Below are positions 1 to 9,410 of a DNA stretch of 64,000 nucleotides, in pieces. The stretch's first letter is position 1. Every line of letters begins with the position of its first letter. Both the position numbers and the translations under genes were made by a program. The notes beneath the pieces were generated by a model. It was not told the DNA's origin and searched no databases. It saw only the letters and a program-made list of their open reading frames with translations. Source of the DNA: Halobacteriovorax sp. HLS (lineage in GTDB: Bacteria > Bdellovibrionota > Bacteriovoracia > Bacteriovoracales > Bacteriovoracaceae). The stretch spans positions 248,001 through 312,000 of the forward strand of contig NZ_QOCL01000014.1 in assembly GCF_004006665.1 (NCBI RefSeq), read 5' to 3'.

Positions 1-1399
1 TTTTAGAGTTCCAATTTGCGAGCTCTTGCTTTTCGTAGAAAATATTCACACCATAAGGAGTGACTTTTTCATTAAAGGCATTTAATCCTTGAAAGATTGC
101 CGATGTTGTCGCTTGAAAGTGTATTGACTTTGTCGCCGGGTTAAATTGAGAGTATCTAAAAAATAATTCACCGAAGTTCTTATATAGGCTTGAGATTAAT
201 AAAGAGAGAAACTCGTTATTATAATCACAAATTTCTTTTTCTTCGATATCATAAATATAAGTTTTTTCATTATTTAAAGTGTAATTAATTATATCGAGCC
301 ATTTTTCTTTTCTAGCGGCCGAATGAAGAGACTTCTTATAATCATAGATTTGATCTTCTAAGTGATCTGAAAATTGTCCGATAAAGTCGTAGGCATCCTT
401 CTTCTTTTTGAAGTTAGAGAGTAATCCACCTTCAAAAGTAAATGAAGTTAGGAAGTCAGGTGCAGAAATCGCTTTTTCATTATCATCATGAAATACAACT
501 TCAACATCAATAAGCCCTCTTCGCTCACCAGGAGTAAGAGTTACTCTGCAGTTAGCATTTATTTCTTTAACTTCCTCTAGAGGTGTTCCATCGAGATAGA
601 TTTCACACTTGTCTGATAACTCTTTGTGCATGGCCATTTTAATTAGGTCATTAATTTCAAGAGTATTACCACGTATTTTAATTTTTTGAATTAAGGTTTT
701 TAAATCACTACTTAGATGGAAGGCCCTACCTAGGTTCCAATCAAATAGATAGAGATTTTCAAAGAGTGAAATTTCTTCACAAATACTTCCGTCATCTCTT
801 TTGTGCTTAAACTTTAACTTAGGGACTGCTCTTTCATCATTAGGACTTAAGATACTTAATATAACCTTACCTTCAAAATTATCGGGTAATGGAAAATTAA
901 CAACTTTCTTATTATGTAGAAGATAATGTAGTGATGAATACGTAGCAGTTGCTGCAGCTCCTTGAAGTTGATGAGGGCCTTTAATAATTGTTCCGTATTC
1001 AATAACATTAACACCGTTTAATCCAAAATTTGGAATTGGTGGTGATGACTCATCTCTAGGGGCTTCGCCTTCTAACTGAAGGTGATAACCTAGAAAAAGT
1101 GCGCAAGTATGTGCGCAATTGCGTTTCGCTTCCCAGTCGTGGCAGTCACAATTAGAACTATAAGGACCTTCTTCGGTATCCTCTAGTCGCTTTTTATAAA
1201 CTACTTTACATTCGTGAGATCTATCCTGACGAACAATGCCTGAAACAATGTAGTAGGTTTCCGGGCTTCCTTTAGTGAAAGATAAATTAACACATGAGAG
1301 GCTTAGAAATTTCTTGGCCTGATTAATTTCACTCTCATTAAAAAACCTGCGAGCAAGCTTTTCTAGGTGAGCTGGAAGAATAAATATGTCATTAAGCAT
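1..1399 (-). CDS. SWIM zinc-finger protein, possible N-terminal part of a SNF2-type helicase (partial)
   Basis: The frame is open from an ATG at 1399 to the left edge, so at least 466 residues are coded and the C-terminus lies outside the window. Residues 84-97 carry C84, C86, C95 and H97, the C-x-C-x8-C-x-H pattern of a SWIM zinc finger, a small nucleic-acid or protein binding module. In many bacteria this finger sits near the N-terminus of a long SNF2-family helicase. No helicase motif lies in the visible part, so that link is inference, and a stand-alone SWIM protein is equally possible. AGGAA lies 8 nt before the start. It is divergent from the regulator at 1656. Confidence 0.7.
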   Translation of the reverse strand, partial: MLNDIFILPAHLEKLARRFFNESEINQAKKFLSLSCVNLSFTKGSPETYYIVSGIVRQDRSHECKVVYKKRLEDTEEGPYSSNCDCHDWEAKRNCAHTCALFLGYHLQLEGEAPRDESSPPIPNFGLNGVNVIEYGTIIKGPHQLQGAAATATYSSLHYLLHNKKVVNFPLPDNFEGKVILSILSPNDERAVPKLKFKHKRDDGSICEEISLFENLYLFDWNLGRAFHLSSDLKTLIQKIKIRGNTLEINDLIKMAMHKELSDKCEIYLDGTPLEEVKEINANCRVTLTPGERRGLIDVEVVFHDDNEKAISAPDFLTSFTFEGGLLSNFKKKKDAYDFIGQFSDHLEDQIYDYKKSLHSAARKEKWLDIINYTLNNEKTYIYDIEEKEICDYNNEFLSLLISSLYKNFGELFFRYSQFNPATKSIHFQATTSAIFQGLNAFNEKVTPYGVNIFYEKQELANWNSK

Positions 1400-1591
1400 T
1401 ATATAAGTTCCTAATTTTTAAAGCCTCTATTGTATCTTGATTTCTTCTAAAAATATATATAGGCAGAGCTAAGATTTTTTATAATTTTAAATAGTTACTT
1501 GATCATTAAGGTCTCTTGCTCGAAAATCTTGCACCTTGTGAGGCATTTATCTGTTTTTATTACGTGATTATAGAGGTTTACGAAAATAAAA

Positions 1592-1620
1592 TTGTTCATT
1601 TCTCAAATTAATCCTATAAT
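1592..1620 (+). promoter_or_regulatory. Probable sigma-70 promoter of the response regulator at 1656
   Basis: A TTGTTC -35 (1592-1597) and a perfect TATAAT -10 (1615-1620) are separated by exactly 17 bp. The start codon follows 35 bp after the -10, preceded by AGAAGGA at 1637-1643. Confidence 0.6.
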
Positions 1621-1655
1621 AATATTATTGAGCACTAGAAGGATGTGGAAATATT

Positions 1656-2327
1656 ATGCAAAAAATCTTATTTGTGGATGACACAATTGATAACTTAGAG
1701 AGATTTAAACAGGTTTTGGGTACTCACTTTGATTTTACTCTAGCAAGTAATGCTGAAACGGCACTTGAATATGCAAAGTCCGATCAGTTTGATCTTTTCT
1801 TGATTGATATTTTAATGCCTGTCAAAAATGGTCTTCAACTCCATGATGAGATTGTTAGTGCAGATTGGTACGCAGGAACTCCAATCGTTTTAAAATCTAT
1901 GAGTCGTAATGAAGAAATGAAATTAGAGGCCCTGAGCTTAACTAAGACGGACTTTATTGGGTTTGGAATGAGCTTCGATGAGATTCGAGTGAGACTAAGC
2001 AATCAAATTTTTAGACATAAGAGAGAGAAGAAAATTATTTTAGGTCACTCTTTTGTTTTAGACGTTGATAATGTTAGAGCTGAGTACAATGGAGACTGCT
2101 TGGGACTCACAAAGCATGAGTTCATTATTCTAAAAACGCTTAGTTCTAAGAAGTTAGTTCCTAAGTATGATTTGATAGATTTGATTTGGGGAAATAAGAA
2201 TATTCAAGACGATAATAATATTAATACTCATATAGCGAACCTTAGGAAGAAGATTGAAGTAACACCTTTCAAGGTCGTAAATATTAGAGGTAAGGGTTAT
2301 TACCTAGATTCAATTGTTAAATGTTAA
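1656..2327 (+). CDS. OmpR/PhoB-family response regulator with an altered receiver
   Basis: A 223-residue two-domain regulator. The receiver (about 1-120) keeps the acidic pair D8/D9, the phospho-acceptor D51 in LIDILMP, and S81 at the Thr/Ser position. Aligned without gaps to the canonical regulator at 39169-39843, the invariant lysine before Pro is F103, and the KP pair reads FG. The C-terminal winged helix (about 130-220) has the usual INTHIANLRKK recognition helix and ends in GKGYYL, so DNA binding looks intact. Loss of the lysine usually weakens the phosphorylation switch, so it may act independently of a kinase or respond atypically. No histidine kinase is adjacent. A terminator follows directly. 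Confidence 0.93.
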   Translation: MQKILFVDDTIDNLERFKQVLGTHFDFTLASNAETALEYAKSDQFDLFLIDILMPVKNGLQLHDEIVSADWYAGTPIVLKSMSRNEEMKLEALSLTKTDFIGFGMSFDEIRVRLSNQIFRHKREKKIILGHSFVLDVDNVRAEYNGDCLGLTKHEFIILKTLSSKKLVPKYDLIDLIWGNKNIQDDNNINTHIANLRKKIEVTPFKVVNIRGKGYYLDSIVKC

Positions 2328-2334
2328 AATAAAA

Positions 2335-2363
2335 AAGGACGACTTAAAGTCGTCCTTTTTTTT
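2335..2363 (+). terminator. Rho-independent terminator after the regulator
   Basis: A perfect 10-bp stem (2335-2344 with 2348-2357), a TAA loop and eight T residues. The left side is A-rich, so it may also work in the other direction. Confidence 0.9.
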
Positions 2364-2536
2364 CACTTTGCTTTAACAGCGCCCTTTAAAGGTGAAAGTG
2401 AATACCTTCATTGCTAAATCCTTAGCACATCTTTATTATAAACAAAATTTAAGTAAACAAGAGTTAAGTTATAGTTAATAAAAGTTAAGTTTTGGAATAA
2501 GTAATTCCATAGAGAGACTTAATTAGGTGGAATAAA

Positions 2537-2560
2537 AAAGGGCCCTTAATAAGGCCCTTT
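2537..2560 (-). terminator. Terminator of the trmB-dnaG-rpoD operon
   Basis: An 8-bp stem, AAAGGGCC with GGCCCTTT, around an 8-nt loop. It lies 26 bp beyond the rpoD stop codon, with a T-rich run after it when read on the minus strand. Confidence 0.85.
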
Positions 2561-2586
2561 AGACAATCTTTAAATTTTGTTAAAGC

Positions 2587-4335
2587 TTATTCTTTATCTA
2601 TGTAACTCTTTAGCATTTTCGCTCTTGAAGGGTGACGAAGCTTTCTCAAGGCCTTCGCTTCAATCTGACGAATACGCTCTCTAGTTACAAAGAAATCTTG
2701 ACCAACTTCTTCAAGTGTATGGTCTGATTTCTCTCCAATACCAAAACGCATTCTTAAAACTTTTTCTTCTCTAGGAGTTAAAGTTGAAAGTACTGAACGA
2801 GTTTGCTCTGAAAGAGTAACACTCATAACTGCGTCGGCAGGTGAAATAATCTTTTTATCTTCGATAAAGTCACCAAGTGAGCTATCTTCTTCTTCACCAA
2901 TTGGAGTTTCAAGAGAGATAGGCTCTTTAGAGATCTTTTGAACTTTTTTCACTTTATCAACTGGAAGTTCCATTTTCTCTGCAATCTCTTCTGGAGTAGG
3001 TTCTCTACCTAGCTCTTGAATTAACTGACGAGAAGTTCGAACCATCTTGTTGATAGTTTCTATCATGTGAACTGGGATACGAATTGTTCTTGCTTGGTCA
3101 GCAATTGCTCTTGTTATGGCCTGACGAATCCACCAAGTCGCATAAGTAGAAAATTTATAACCACGACGATACTCAAATTTGTCCACAGCTTTCATTAAGC
3201 CGATATTACCTTCCTGGATTAAGTCTAGGAATTGTAATCCTCTGTTAGTATATTTCTTAGCAATAGAAACAACTAGTCTAAGGTTAGCTTCAACAAGTTG
3301 AGATTTCGCAACGTCGGCCTTTTGTTCACCTTTTAAGATAATATTATAAACATCATTGATGTCTTCAAAATCCATTCCAGCATCTAGGCTTAAACGACGA
3401 AGCTTTCTAATAACATCTTCTTGGTTTCTGATAAGTTGTTCAATTTTTGCATCAGTTGTATAAAGGTCTTTTGCAAGTCTTCTCTTAAATGCATCATCTT
3501 CTAAAACTTTTTCATAAAGAACTTTATAGTCTTCATAATCAGGAACTTCTAAAAATTTGAAAATTCTTTCTTGTTGTTCATATAGTTCTTTGAACTGAAG
3601 GAAGTATTTCTTAACCGGTTCAACAAAACTATTAATGATTTTTCTGTTGAATGTAAGGTCTGCTAAACGAAGAGCAATTTCATCCATCACTTTCTTTTCA
3701 GCTTCAGTATACTTCTTTAAAGTACCATCTTCATTTTCAACATTACCTAGTTGAGACTCTAAATCATCGCATACTGCATAGATTTGTTGTTTAACTTTCT
3801 CTATGTCTTTGTTGGAAGATTCATCGTCAAGACCACGAACAAGTTCCTTCACAAATTCACTTTGATTTTCTTGTGTTTCAACTTTTTCTTTTAGTCTGAT
3901 AATTTCTTTAATAGCATGAGTAGACTTTACGGCAGAGAGAATAATTTCTCTTTCACCTTCTTCAATTTCTTTGGCAATTACAACTTCACCTTCACGTGTA
4001 AGTAGAGCGACAGAACCCATTCTCTTAAGATATAACTTAACAGGATCTGTTGAAGCAGACTTCAATTCAGCCTTCTCTTCTTTTGAAAGAGTCTCTTCGA
4101 TAATTTCTGTACCGTCTAAGCGGATACCATCGTCTTCCTCTTCAGATACTTCGTTTTGAATATCAATACGCGCTTCTTGGATCTTAAGCATAATTTCGTC
4201 TATGGCCTCTGGCTCTACGATGCTTGTTGGAATGGCGTCATTGATTTCTTCAGGAGTTAGATACTGTTGATCTTTTCCTTTAATAAGTAGCTTTGAGAAA
4301 TCTTTTGAATTTATAAATACGGAAACAATAGACAT
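2587..4335 (-). CDS. rpoD: RNA polymerase primary sigma factor, sigma-70
   Basis: A 582-residue housekeeping sigma factor that directs core RNA polymerase to -10/-35 promoters. An acidic N-terminal section is followed by region 1.2 ([12 protein letters not shown]), a non-conserved insert of about 200 residues, and region 2 with [14 protein letters not shown] and [14 protein letters not shown]. Region 3 follows, and region 4 ends in the helix-turn-helix [20 protein letters not shown]. Length and order are normal for a primary sigma with a non-conserved region. It follows dnaG by 16 bp. A GGGGGA Shine-Dalgarno sits about 7 nt before the ATG, within a CCCCGGGG palindrome (4344-4351) that stands out in this AT-rich DNA. 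This matches the dnaG-rpoD part of the classic macromolecular synthesis operon. Confidence 0.98.
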   Translation of the reverse strand: MSIVSVFINSKDFSKLLIKGKDQQYLTPEEINDAIPTSIVEPEAIDEIMLKIQEARIDIQNEVSEEEDDGIRLDGTEIIEETLSKEEKAELKSASTDPVKLYLKRMGSVALLTREGEVVIAKEIEEGEREIILSAVKSTHAIKEIIRLKEKVETQENQSEFVKELVRGLDDESSNKDIEKVKQQIYAVCDDLESQLGNVENEDGTLKKYTEAEKKVMDEIALRLADLTFNRKIINSFVEPVKKYFLQFKELYEQQERIFKFLEVPDYEDYKVLYEKVLEDDAFKRRLAKDLYTTDAKIEQLIRNQEDVIRKLRRLSLDAGMDFEDINDVYNIILKGEQKADVAKSQLVEANLRLVVSIAKKYTNRGLQFLDLIQEGNIGLMKAVDKFEYRRGYKFSTYATWWIRQAITRAIADQARTIRIPVHMIETINKMVRTSRQLIQELGREPTPEEIAEKMELPVDKVKKVQKISKEPISLETPIGEEEDSSLGDFIEDKKIISPADAVMSVTLSEQTRSVLSTLTPREEKVLRMRFGIGEKSDHTLEEVGQDFFVTRERIRQIEAKALRKLRHPSRAKMLKSYIDKE

Positions 4336-4351
4336 TGATTTTCCCCCGGGG

Positions 4352-6259
4352 TTATTTATGTCTTAGATCTTTTACTTTTTTTAAATCCTGTTGTGCTTTA
4401 GAAAATAAATTCATCAACTCAACAGATTCTTCTTTTGTTGCACATGCTTTTATTCTCATTTTATATTCTTCAATGAGTAGCTTAAGCTTTTGCTCTTGTA
4501 GTTTCTTATTGATATCAAAAACAATTTGAGAAACTTTATTTTCGTCTAGAGCTACTGGCCTATAATTCTTCAGTGCTGAAGAAATTGTATCTTTAAGCTG
4601 GGTTGAAAATGAGCCATTTTCACTAAGGCTAGATACAATTGATACAAATTCATTTTCATCAATTTCGTAAAAAATTTCTTTAAGCTTTGTAATGTATTTT
4701 TTTACCTCATTTGATGACACAAAATCAAGTAATTCCCCGATTTTATCGCTAGTTAAGCACTCCGGATGCTTGATGATTTCAGACAATAAAGTGGTCTCAA
4801 TCTTGCTTAAAGCACTAGCGCTAAGAAGTTCCTCTTCTTGATATTGGAGATAGCTCTCATCCATTTCATATTCATCAACGTGATACATCTCAGTCATAAG
4901 GCCTGGATCATCGATTTCCTTTGGGGAGTTTGGAAAAGATTGAGGTTCATTTTTTAGGAACTGTTTGTAATTATTGATTATTTGATCCGGCTGCGAACTT
5001 AGTCCGATTCTCTTTGCGAGTTGTGCGGCGCGCTCTGTTGCTTCAAGTGATTCTCCCATGGGAGCTAGAATAGCAAAGCAGTGATTAAGTAGCGCAAGTT
5101 GAGCATCGAGAACTTCAGGTAGAGTGCTTGGAAATATTTTATCGATCTGAGCGTCTATAAAACTCTTCGCACCTTCAATCCTCTTTTGAAGCTCTATGGA
5201 TCCTTCAGCTTGAAGAAAGTCGTCAGGGTCTTTATGAGGGTTGAGGTCTACAAACTTAGGAGTTATTCCAGCTTCAACACATTGTTTATGAATTCTTTCA
5301 CTCGCATTCCAACCGGCCTGGTCATTATCAAGGCACAGGTAGAAGTTAGTCGTCATGGACTTTAAATTTCTTAAACTCGTCTCTCCAAGGGCAACTCCTT
5401 GGACGGCCACTGAATTTGTAAATCCTTTATTGAATAAAGCTATTTGATCCATATTTCCTTCTACTAAGATGACAGCATCCTTGCTTCTGATGCTACTCTT
5501 TGCAAGGTGGAGTCCATAGAGGATATGTTTCTTATTAAAGATAAAAGATTCTCGTGAATTCATGTACTTAGCTTTCTGATAATCAAATACAGCTCTACTT
5601 GTATAGCCAACAACTTGGCCAAACTGATCCCAGATTGGAAAGATAATTCGGTCTCTGAAAGTGTCATAGTGGGACTTATTGTCGTTCTTGTCGACCTTAA
5701 TAAGGCCTAGCTCTTTTGCAATATCTAAGGCAAATGATCTCTCTTTTTCATTTGGAATAGAGCTGAGATAGCTGGTGAGCTTACTGTCTTTAGGAGCGTA
5801 GCCTAGGGAGTAGGTTTTCGCGATATCATTTGAGAGGCCCCTCTTTTTAATGAATTCTTCATACTTCTCGTAAGCCTTAGTTTCCGCAAGCTTTCTATAG
5901 AGCTGAGAGCTTTTGGTTAAAATCTTTTCGGCCATGAGTAATTTTGGGGGCTTTTCTTTTTTTTGATAGTAGTCATCAAAGTTTATTCCTTGATGATCAC
6001 ATATCTCTTTGAGCGCTTCGACAAAATCGAGATTCTTGTAGTTAACGACAAAGTCTATTGCATTTCCACCCGCGCCACAAGCAAAACACTTATAGAAGCG
6101 TTTTTCGTTGGTAACGTGCATAGATGGTTTGTGGTCGTCGTGAAAGGGGCAAACTGCTAGAGAAGTAGTGCCTTTTCTAGTTATAGGAATGTAATGGCCA
6201 ACAACTGAGGTTAGGGCAATTTCATTAATAATTTTTTCTTTTAGGTCCTTAAGGGACAT
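4352..6259 (-). CDS. dnaG: DNA primase
   Basis: A 635-residue primase that lays RNA primers for chromosome replication with the DnaB helicase. The N-terminal CHC2 zinc finger is complete (C37, H40, C58, C61). The catalytic core and TOPRIM domain follow, with VILVEGNMD and the acidic CLDND motif around residues 260-310. The last 200 residues, rich in charged helices, correspond to the helicase-interacting region. It lies 6 bp after trmB and 16 bp before rpoD, so the three are very likely one transcript. No rpsU, which often leads this operon, is present. Confidence 0.98.
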   Translation of the reverse strand: MSLKDLKEKIINEIALTSVVGHYIPITRKGTTSLAVCPFHDDHKPSMHVTNEKRFYKCFACGAGGNAIDFVVNYKNLDFVEALKEICDHQGINFDDYYQKKEKPPKLLMAEKILTKSSQLYRKLAETKAYEKYEEFIKKRGLSNDIAKTYSLGYAPKDSKLTSYLSSIPNEKERSFALDIAKELGLIKVDKNDNKSHYDTFRDRIIFPIWDQFGQVVGYTSRAVFDYQKAKYMNSRESFIFNKKHILYGLHLAKSSIRSKDAVILVEGNMDQIALFNKGFTNSVAVQGVALGETSLRNLKSMTTNFYLCLDNDQAGWNASERIHKQCVEAGITPKFVDLNPHKDPDDFLQAEGSIELQKRIEGAKSFIDAQIDKIFPSTLPEVLDAQLALLNHCFAILAPMGESLEATERAAQLAKRIGLSSQPDQIINNYKQFLKNEPQSFPNSPKEIDDPGLMTEMYHVDEYEMDESYLQYQEEELLSASALSKIETTLLSEIIKHPECLTSDKIGELLDFVSSNEVKKYITKLKEIFYEIDENEFVSIVSSLSENGSFSTQLKDTISSALKNYRPVALDENKVSQIVFDINKKLQEQKLKLLIEEYKMRIKACATKEESVELMNLFSKAQQDLKKVKDLRHK

Positions 6260-6265
6260 TAAATA

Positions 6266-6961
6266 CTAATCCTTCTTCTTCGATACAAGCTCAAAGGCCT
6301 TTATCTTAATTCCTTTGTCTAAGAAGATTTTTTCAAACTTAGTTTTGAAGTCACATAGAAAGTGCTCAGGATATTCTTCTCTCAAGTTTTTAGTGGACAT
6401 GACTAGCTCGAATTGATCGTCACCTTCCATAACTTCTTCCATCCATTGTGCATATCCATCATGATCTGTCTTAATAAAGATTCTACCACCTGGCCTTAAG
6501 ACTTTATAGGCTTGATCTAGAAATGGAGCTTGGAATAGTCTCTTTTTCATATGACGTGTTTTTGGCCATGGGTCCGGGAAGAAGTAGAAAATTCTATCTA
6601 ATTCATTTTCTCCGAAAAGAAAGTGGATTCTCTCTCCTTTGGCCCTTAAATATTTGAAAGTCTTAGTAGGGTGATCGGCTAGTTTTCTAGCAAGTGAGAA
6701 ACTTCTTTTAAATCTATAATCTAGACCGATGAAATTTACTTCAGGATTTTTCTCACAGTAGTCCATCATGAAATGCCCATATCCAGAACCAATTTCTAAA
6801 CATAGAGGAGCTTCTCTTTTGAAAACTTCCTGATTCCACTTGCCTTTTAATTGCTCAGCTTCATGATCTCTAAAAACGAAATCTTTAAATTCTTCAAGCT
6901 TATCGTGGTATGGATTAGTAGACGTATATTTAAATTCATCACTATAAGTGAGATCAGTCAT
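6266..6961 (-). CDS. trmB: tRNA (guanine-N7)-methyltransferase
   Basis: This SAM-dependent enzyme makes 7-methylguanosine at tRNA position 46. Visible signatures are the SAM-binding LEIGSGYG, the family motif FFPDPWPKTRH and the C-terminal FIKTDHDGYAQWM. The frame runs up to an ATG at 7000, but that start has no Shine-Dalgarno. The ATG at 6961 has GAGG 5 nt upstream and gives a 231-residue protein of normal length, so it is preferred. It is the first gene of an operon with dnaG and rpoD. Confidence 0.95.
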   Translation of the reverse strand: MTDLTYSDEFKYTSTNPYHDKLEEFKDFVFRDHEAEQLKGKWNQEVFKREAPLCLEIGSGYGHFMMDYCEKNPEVNFIGLDYRFKRSFSLARKLADHPTKTFKYLRAKGERIHFLFGENELDRIFYFFPDPWPKTRHMKKRLFQAPFLDQAYKVLRPGGRIFIKTDHDGYAQWMEEVMEGDDQFELVMSTKNLREEYPEHFLCDFKTKFEKIFLDKGIKIKAFELVSKKKD

Positions 6962-7099
6962 AAGTTCCTCTGCATCTTTAATTTTGCTAGTAGTTATCAT
7001 GCATTAGGTCGGCTATCAATATGAAATCACTTAAGAAGGTGATGATCGTAAAAAATTACATAGAGGTCTTTTATTAAGTGTCTAATTATATTGAAAGTA

Positions 7100-7125
7100 G
7101 GGTAGTGAAGAGAACTTCTCTACCC
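7100..7125 (-). terminator. Hairpin after the 7137 gene, weak terminator
   Basis: The GGGTAG/CTACCC and inner GAAG/CTTC stems are separated by one T-T mismatch, with an AGAA loop. It lies 11 bp past the minus-strand stop codon. The following T run is poor, so its strength is uncertain. Confidence 0.45.
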
Positions 7126-7136
7126 TTAAGCTGATT

Positions 7137-7682
7137 CTATTGTTGAAAGCTATTACTTGAATTTGAGCTTTCTGAAGACCCATCATCTATAATACTCTTT
7201 GACCCTCTTTTTGAGTTATTTATCTTTTCGCTCTTTATGGCGGGAGTAAGCTCTAAGAGTGCAGTTTGTACTTCAAAGAAGTCTTCAATCATTGTGTCGA
7301 GTTGATCGTTTCTTCCGGCAAATTCTCCATAGTATCCATCGAGCTCTTCAGTAAGTGTCATACTAGTACATTTCTTATAAATATCTTCTTTATATGACTC
7401 ATTCAAACACGCGTAGACTAGACTTGACATAACTTCCATTTCATCTTGATTTGGCTTTAATGAGTCAAGAGTGAGTACTGAAATGAAGTTAGTATCTAGG
7501 GTAGAACTATCTACTTTAGCGCTTAATTTAGTAAGGCCGTTGTATCTTTGCTCGATTTCGTAATCTGGGTAATATCCATCAAGACTTTTCTTATATGAAA
7601 AGAGGATATTCTCTCTGGTCGCTTCAGCAGCAAAAAGTGAGTTTATTGATAGTAAGGATATTAAAATGATTACGTACTTCAT
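7137..7682 (-). CDS. Exported protein of unknown function
   Basis: A 181-residue protein whose first 19-20 residues form a clear Sec signal peptide with probable cleavage after LFA. The mature part is acidic, has two cysteines about 14 residues apart that could form a disulfide, and ends in a Ser/Asn-rich low-complexity tail. I recognise no domain. GGGAGA precedes the ATG, which supports the start. It is transcribed away from the 7864 gene and followed by a hairpin, so it is probably monocistronic. Confidence 0.85.
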   Translation of the reverse strand: MKYVIILISLLSINSLFAAEATRENILFSYKKSLDGYYPDYEIEQRYNGLTKLSAKVDSSTLDTNFISVLTLDSLKPNQDEMEVMSSLVYACLNESYKEDIYKKCTSMTLTEELDGYYGEFAGRNDQLDTMIEDFFEVQTALLELTPAIKSEKINNSKRGSKSIIDDGSSESSNSSNSFQQ

Positions 7683-7863
7683 AAGATTCTCCCAAAATGT
7701 GTATACCCTTTTATAGCAAAATTTAAGCCAATTAGCACACGTATTTTCAATATATTAGATAAGCTAAAAGTGTTTAATTATTGGAAATGACTAGAAATTT
7801 TACACAATTGTCGCGATGCGTCTCTATCTGTGCTAACTATTAAATAAATAATGAGGAGCTAAA

Positions 7864-8634
7864 ATGAATTCTACAATTAAGTACAGCGCTATAGCGCTCT
7901 GTCTATTTTCTACGACTCAAACCTTTGCTGTATCGAAGAGTAATTTCTGTTCTGTAAGGGCCACTTCTACATCAATCAAAAAAAATGTTTTTAATAGTGA
8001 GCAGTTTCTAACTTTTAGAAATCAGGGAGGCTTAATTAATGGAGGCGTCTGCTGGTGGCATAGTAGGTTTCAAAGAAATGCAATGTTACTTGTAAGATTT
8101 AGGGAAAACCTAGATTTTCCAACTCTAGAGCAAGCAAAGGATATTATTAAAAAGATTAGGAAAGGAAAGAGTGTTGTTGAGTTGCCAGGATTTAGCTCAA
8201 TTAGTGAGTTCTCTTATCAGTTTAGGGATGAAATCCAAGAAGAATTAGAGAAGTGGCAAATTGCAGATGGTTTTCTTCGTCAGCAGTGGATTGTTGGGCT
8301 TGCTGGAACAAGTAACACGACTGAGAAAAAATTGAAAAAGAAAATGGATGAGCTCTATCAGTATGTAAAAGTTGAAGGAAATATTGCTTATCAAAAACTG
8401 CAGATTAAAGGAGTTGACGCTCACGCTTGGCTAGTTTCTGATATAGCCAAGACTGAAAATGGATACGATTTAAAAGTACTAGATTCCAATTATCAAAGGA
8501 CTCAGGTTTATAAATATGTTGAAGGAATGACTTCATTTTACCATTCTTACTATGGAAATTTTGTTCCATATACAGAAAGAAAAAGAGAATATAGAAAAGT
8601 TCTTAAGACTGTAAAAAAATATTGTAAGCAGTAA
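7864..8634 (+). CDS. Exported protein with papain-like Cys-His-Asp/Asn arrangement
   Basis: A 256-residue protein with a signal peptide (cleavage near residue 22, after TFA). Three spaced motifs resemble a papain-fold cysteine peptidase: C63 within GGVCWWHSRFQ, H187 within VDAHAWLVSD, and D207/N209 within LKVLDSN. Between them is a helical section with a Lys-rich stretch. The pattern is what I see; peptidase activity is inference, and a transglutaminase-like or inactive relative is possible. A GAGGAG Shine-Dalgarno precedes the start. It is flanked by a strong two-way terminator, so it is likely a single-gene unit. Confidence 0.85.
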   Translation: MNSTIKYSAIALCLFSTTQTFAVSKSNFCSVRATSTSIKKNVFNSEQFLTFRNQGGLINGGVCWWHSRFQRNAMLLVRFRENLDFPTLEQAKDIIKKIRKGKSVVELPGFSSISEFSYQFRDEIQEELEKWQIADGFLRQQWIVGLAGTSNTTEKKLKKKMDELYQYVKVEGNIAYQKLQIKGVDAHAWLVSDIAKTENGYDLKVLDSNYQRTQVYKYVEGMTSFYHSYYGNFVPYTERKREYRKVLKTVKKYCKQ

Positions 8635-8643
8635 TTTTATAAG

Positions 8644-8676
8644 AAGGTTATAGGAGAAAATTTCTCTTATAACCTT
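8644..8676. terminator. Two-way terminator between convergent genes
   Basis: A 15-bp stem (one G-T wobble) with a 3-nt loop, between the stop codons of the 7864 and 8682 genes. Long A/T flanks on each side make it usable in both directions. Confidence 0.85.
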
Positions 8677-8681
8677 AATTA

Positions 8682-9410
8682 TTAATGAATTTCGAGCTCT
8701 TTTGCGACTTTAATTGTTCCAACATCAGAATCAGTATAGGCATTGAAAGGATCATTTTCTAAATCCTCTTTACTCATTTTCTTTATCCAAATAACATGTC
8801 CAGTTTTGGTACTCCAAGAAACAAAGTCGTCTTTAGAAGTGTCAGGATCTCTATTTAAATTAAAATATTTCTTTGCTGTTGCAATTGCCTGTTCAAATGC
8901 ATCTATTCCCGGCCTATATTCAAATGACATATGTTGTACAAATGAGTTTCCTTCTTCATCTTGAAATATCTGTGCATGAAAATATCTAGTTCCTGGAAGA
9001 GTATTTTGGGTTCTAATAATAGTCATTTTCCCAGTATGCTCATTACTATCGTTAGCGATGGTAAGGTTTAGTCCTTTGGAGGTGAGATTATCTTTGAGTT
9101 CTTCAATATCAATATTATCGTTTGCAAGTAGTGATAGTGTTTCACTCATTTGAATCAAAGACTTTCCACTTTTGTCTTCAGGAATAGGAACAACTTTTAT
9201 GAGTTTCTTAGGTTCTTTTTTAGTGTTGTCTGGACCTGGTGAGAGATGACTATGGGAGGAGTGATCATGAGTAGGCTGTGAAGGAGACTGAGCACTTTCT
9301 TTGTGCTCAATCGTTTGGTCTGAGGTCTCTAGCTTAGGGGATTTCAAGTTATGATAGTAAAAATAAAATCCTGCACTGATAATAACTATTAGACCTAGAG
9401 TTTTTTTCAT
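8682..9410 (-). CDS. Membrane-anchored periplasmic protein with His-rich linker
   Basis: A 242-residue protein. Residues 1-20 form a hydrophobic signal anchor, followed by a Ser/Pro/His linker containing HDHSSHSH (about 48-55) that could bind metal. A folded domain of about 150 residues follows, which I do not recognise. Its start overlaps the stop of the M23-like gene (TAATG, one base shared), so the two are translationally coupled and probably act together at the envelope. The linker length would let the folded domain reach into the periplasm or the wall. No catalytic motif is apparent. Confidence 0.85.
   Translation of the reverse strand: MKKTLGLIVIISAGFYFYYHNLKSPKLETSDQTIEHKESAQSPSQPTHDHSSHSHLSPGPDNTKKEPKKLIKVVPIPEDKSGKSLIQMSETLSLLANDNIDIEELKDNLTSKGLNLTIANDSNEHTGKMTIIRTQNTLPGTRYFHAQIFQDEEGNSFVQHMSFEYRPGIDAFEQAIATAKKYFNLNRDPDTSKDDFVSWSTKTGHVIWIKKMSKEDLENDPFNAYTDSDVGTIKVAKELEIH

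Noticed and set aside
1627-1640. TTGAGCAC shared with the upstream region of the 39169 regulator
   Set aside because: The two copies differ in orientation and distance to the genes, so it is likely coincidence.
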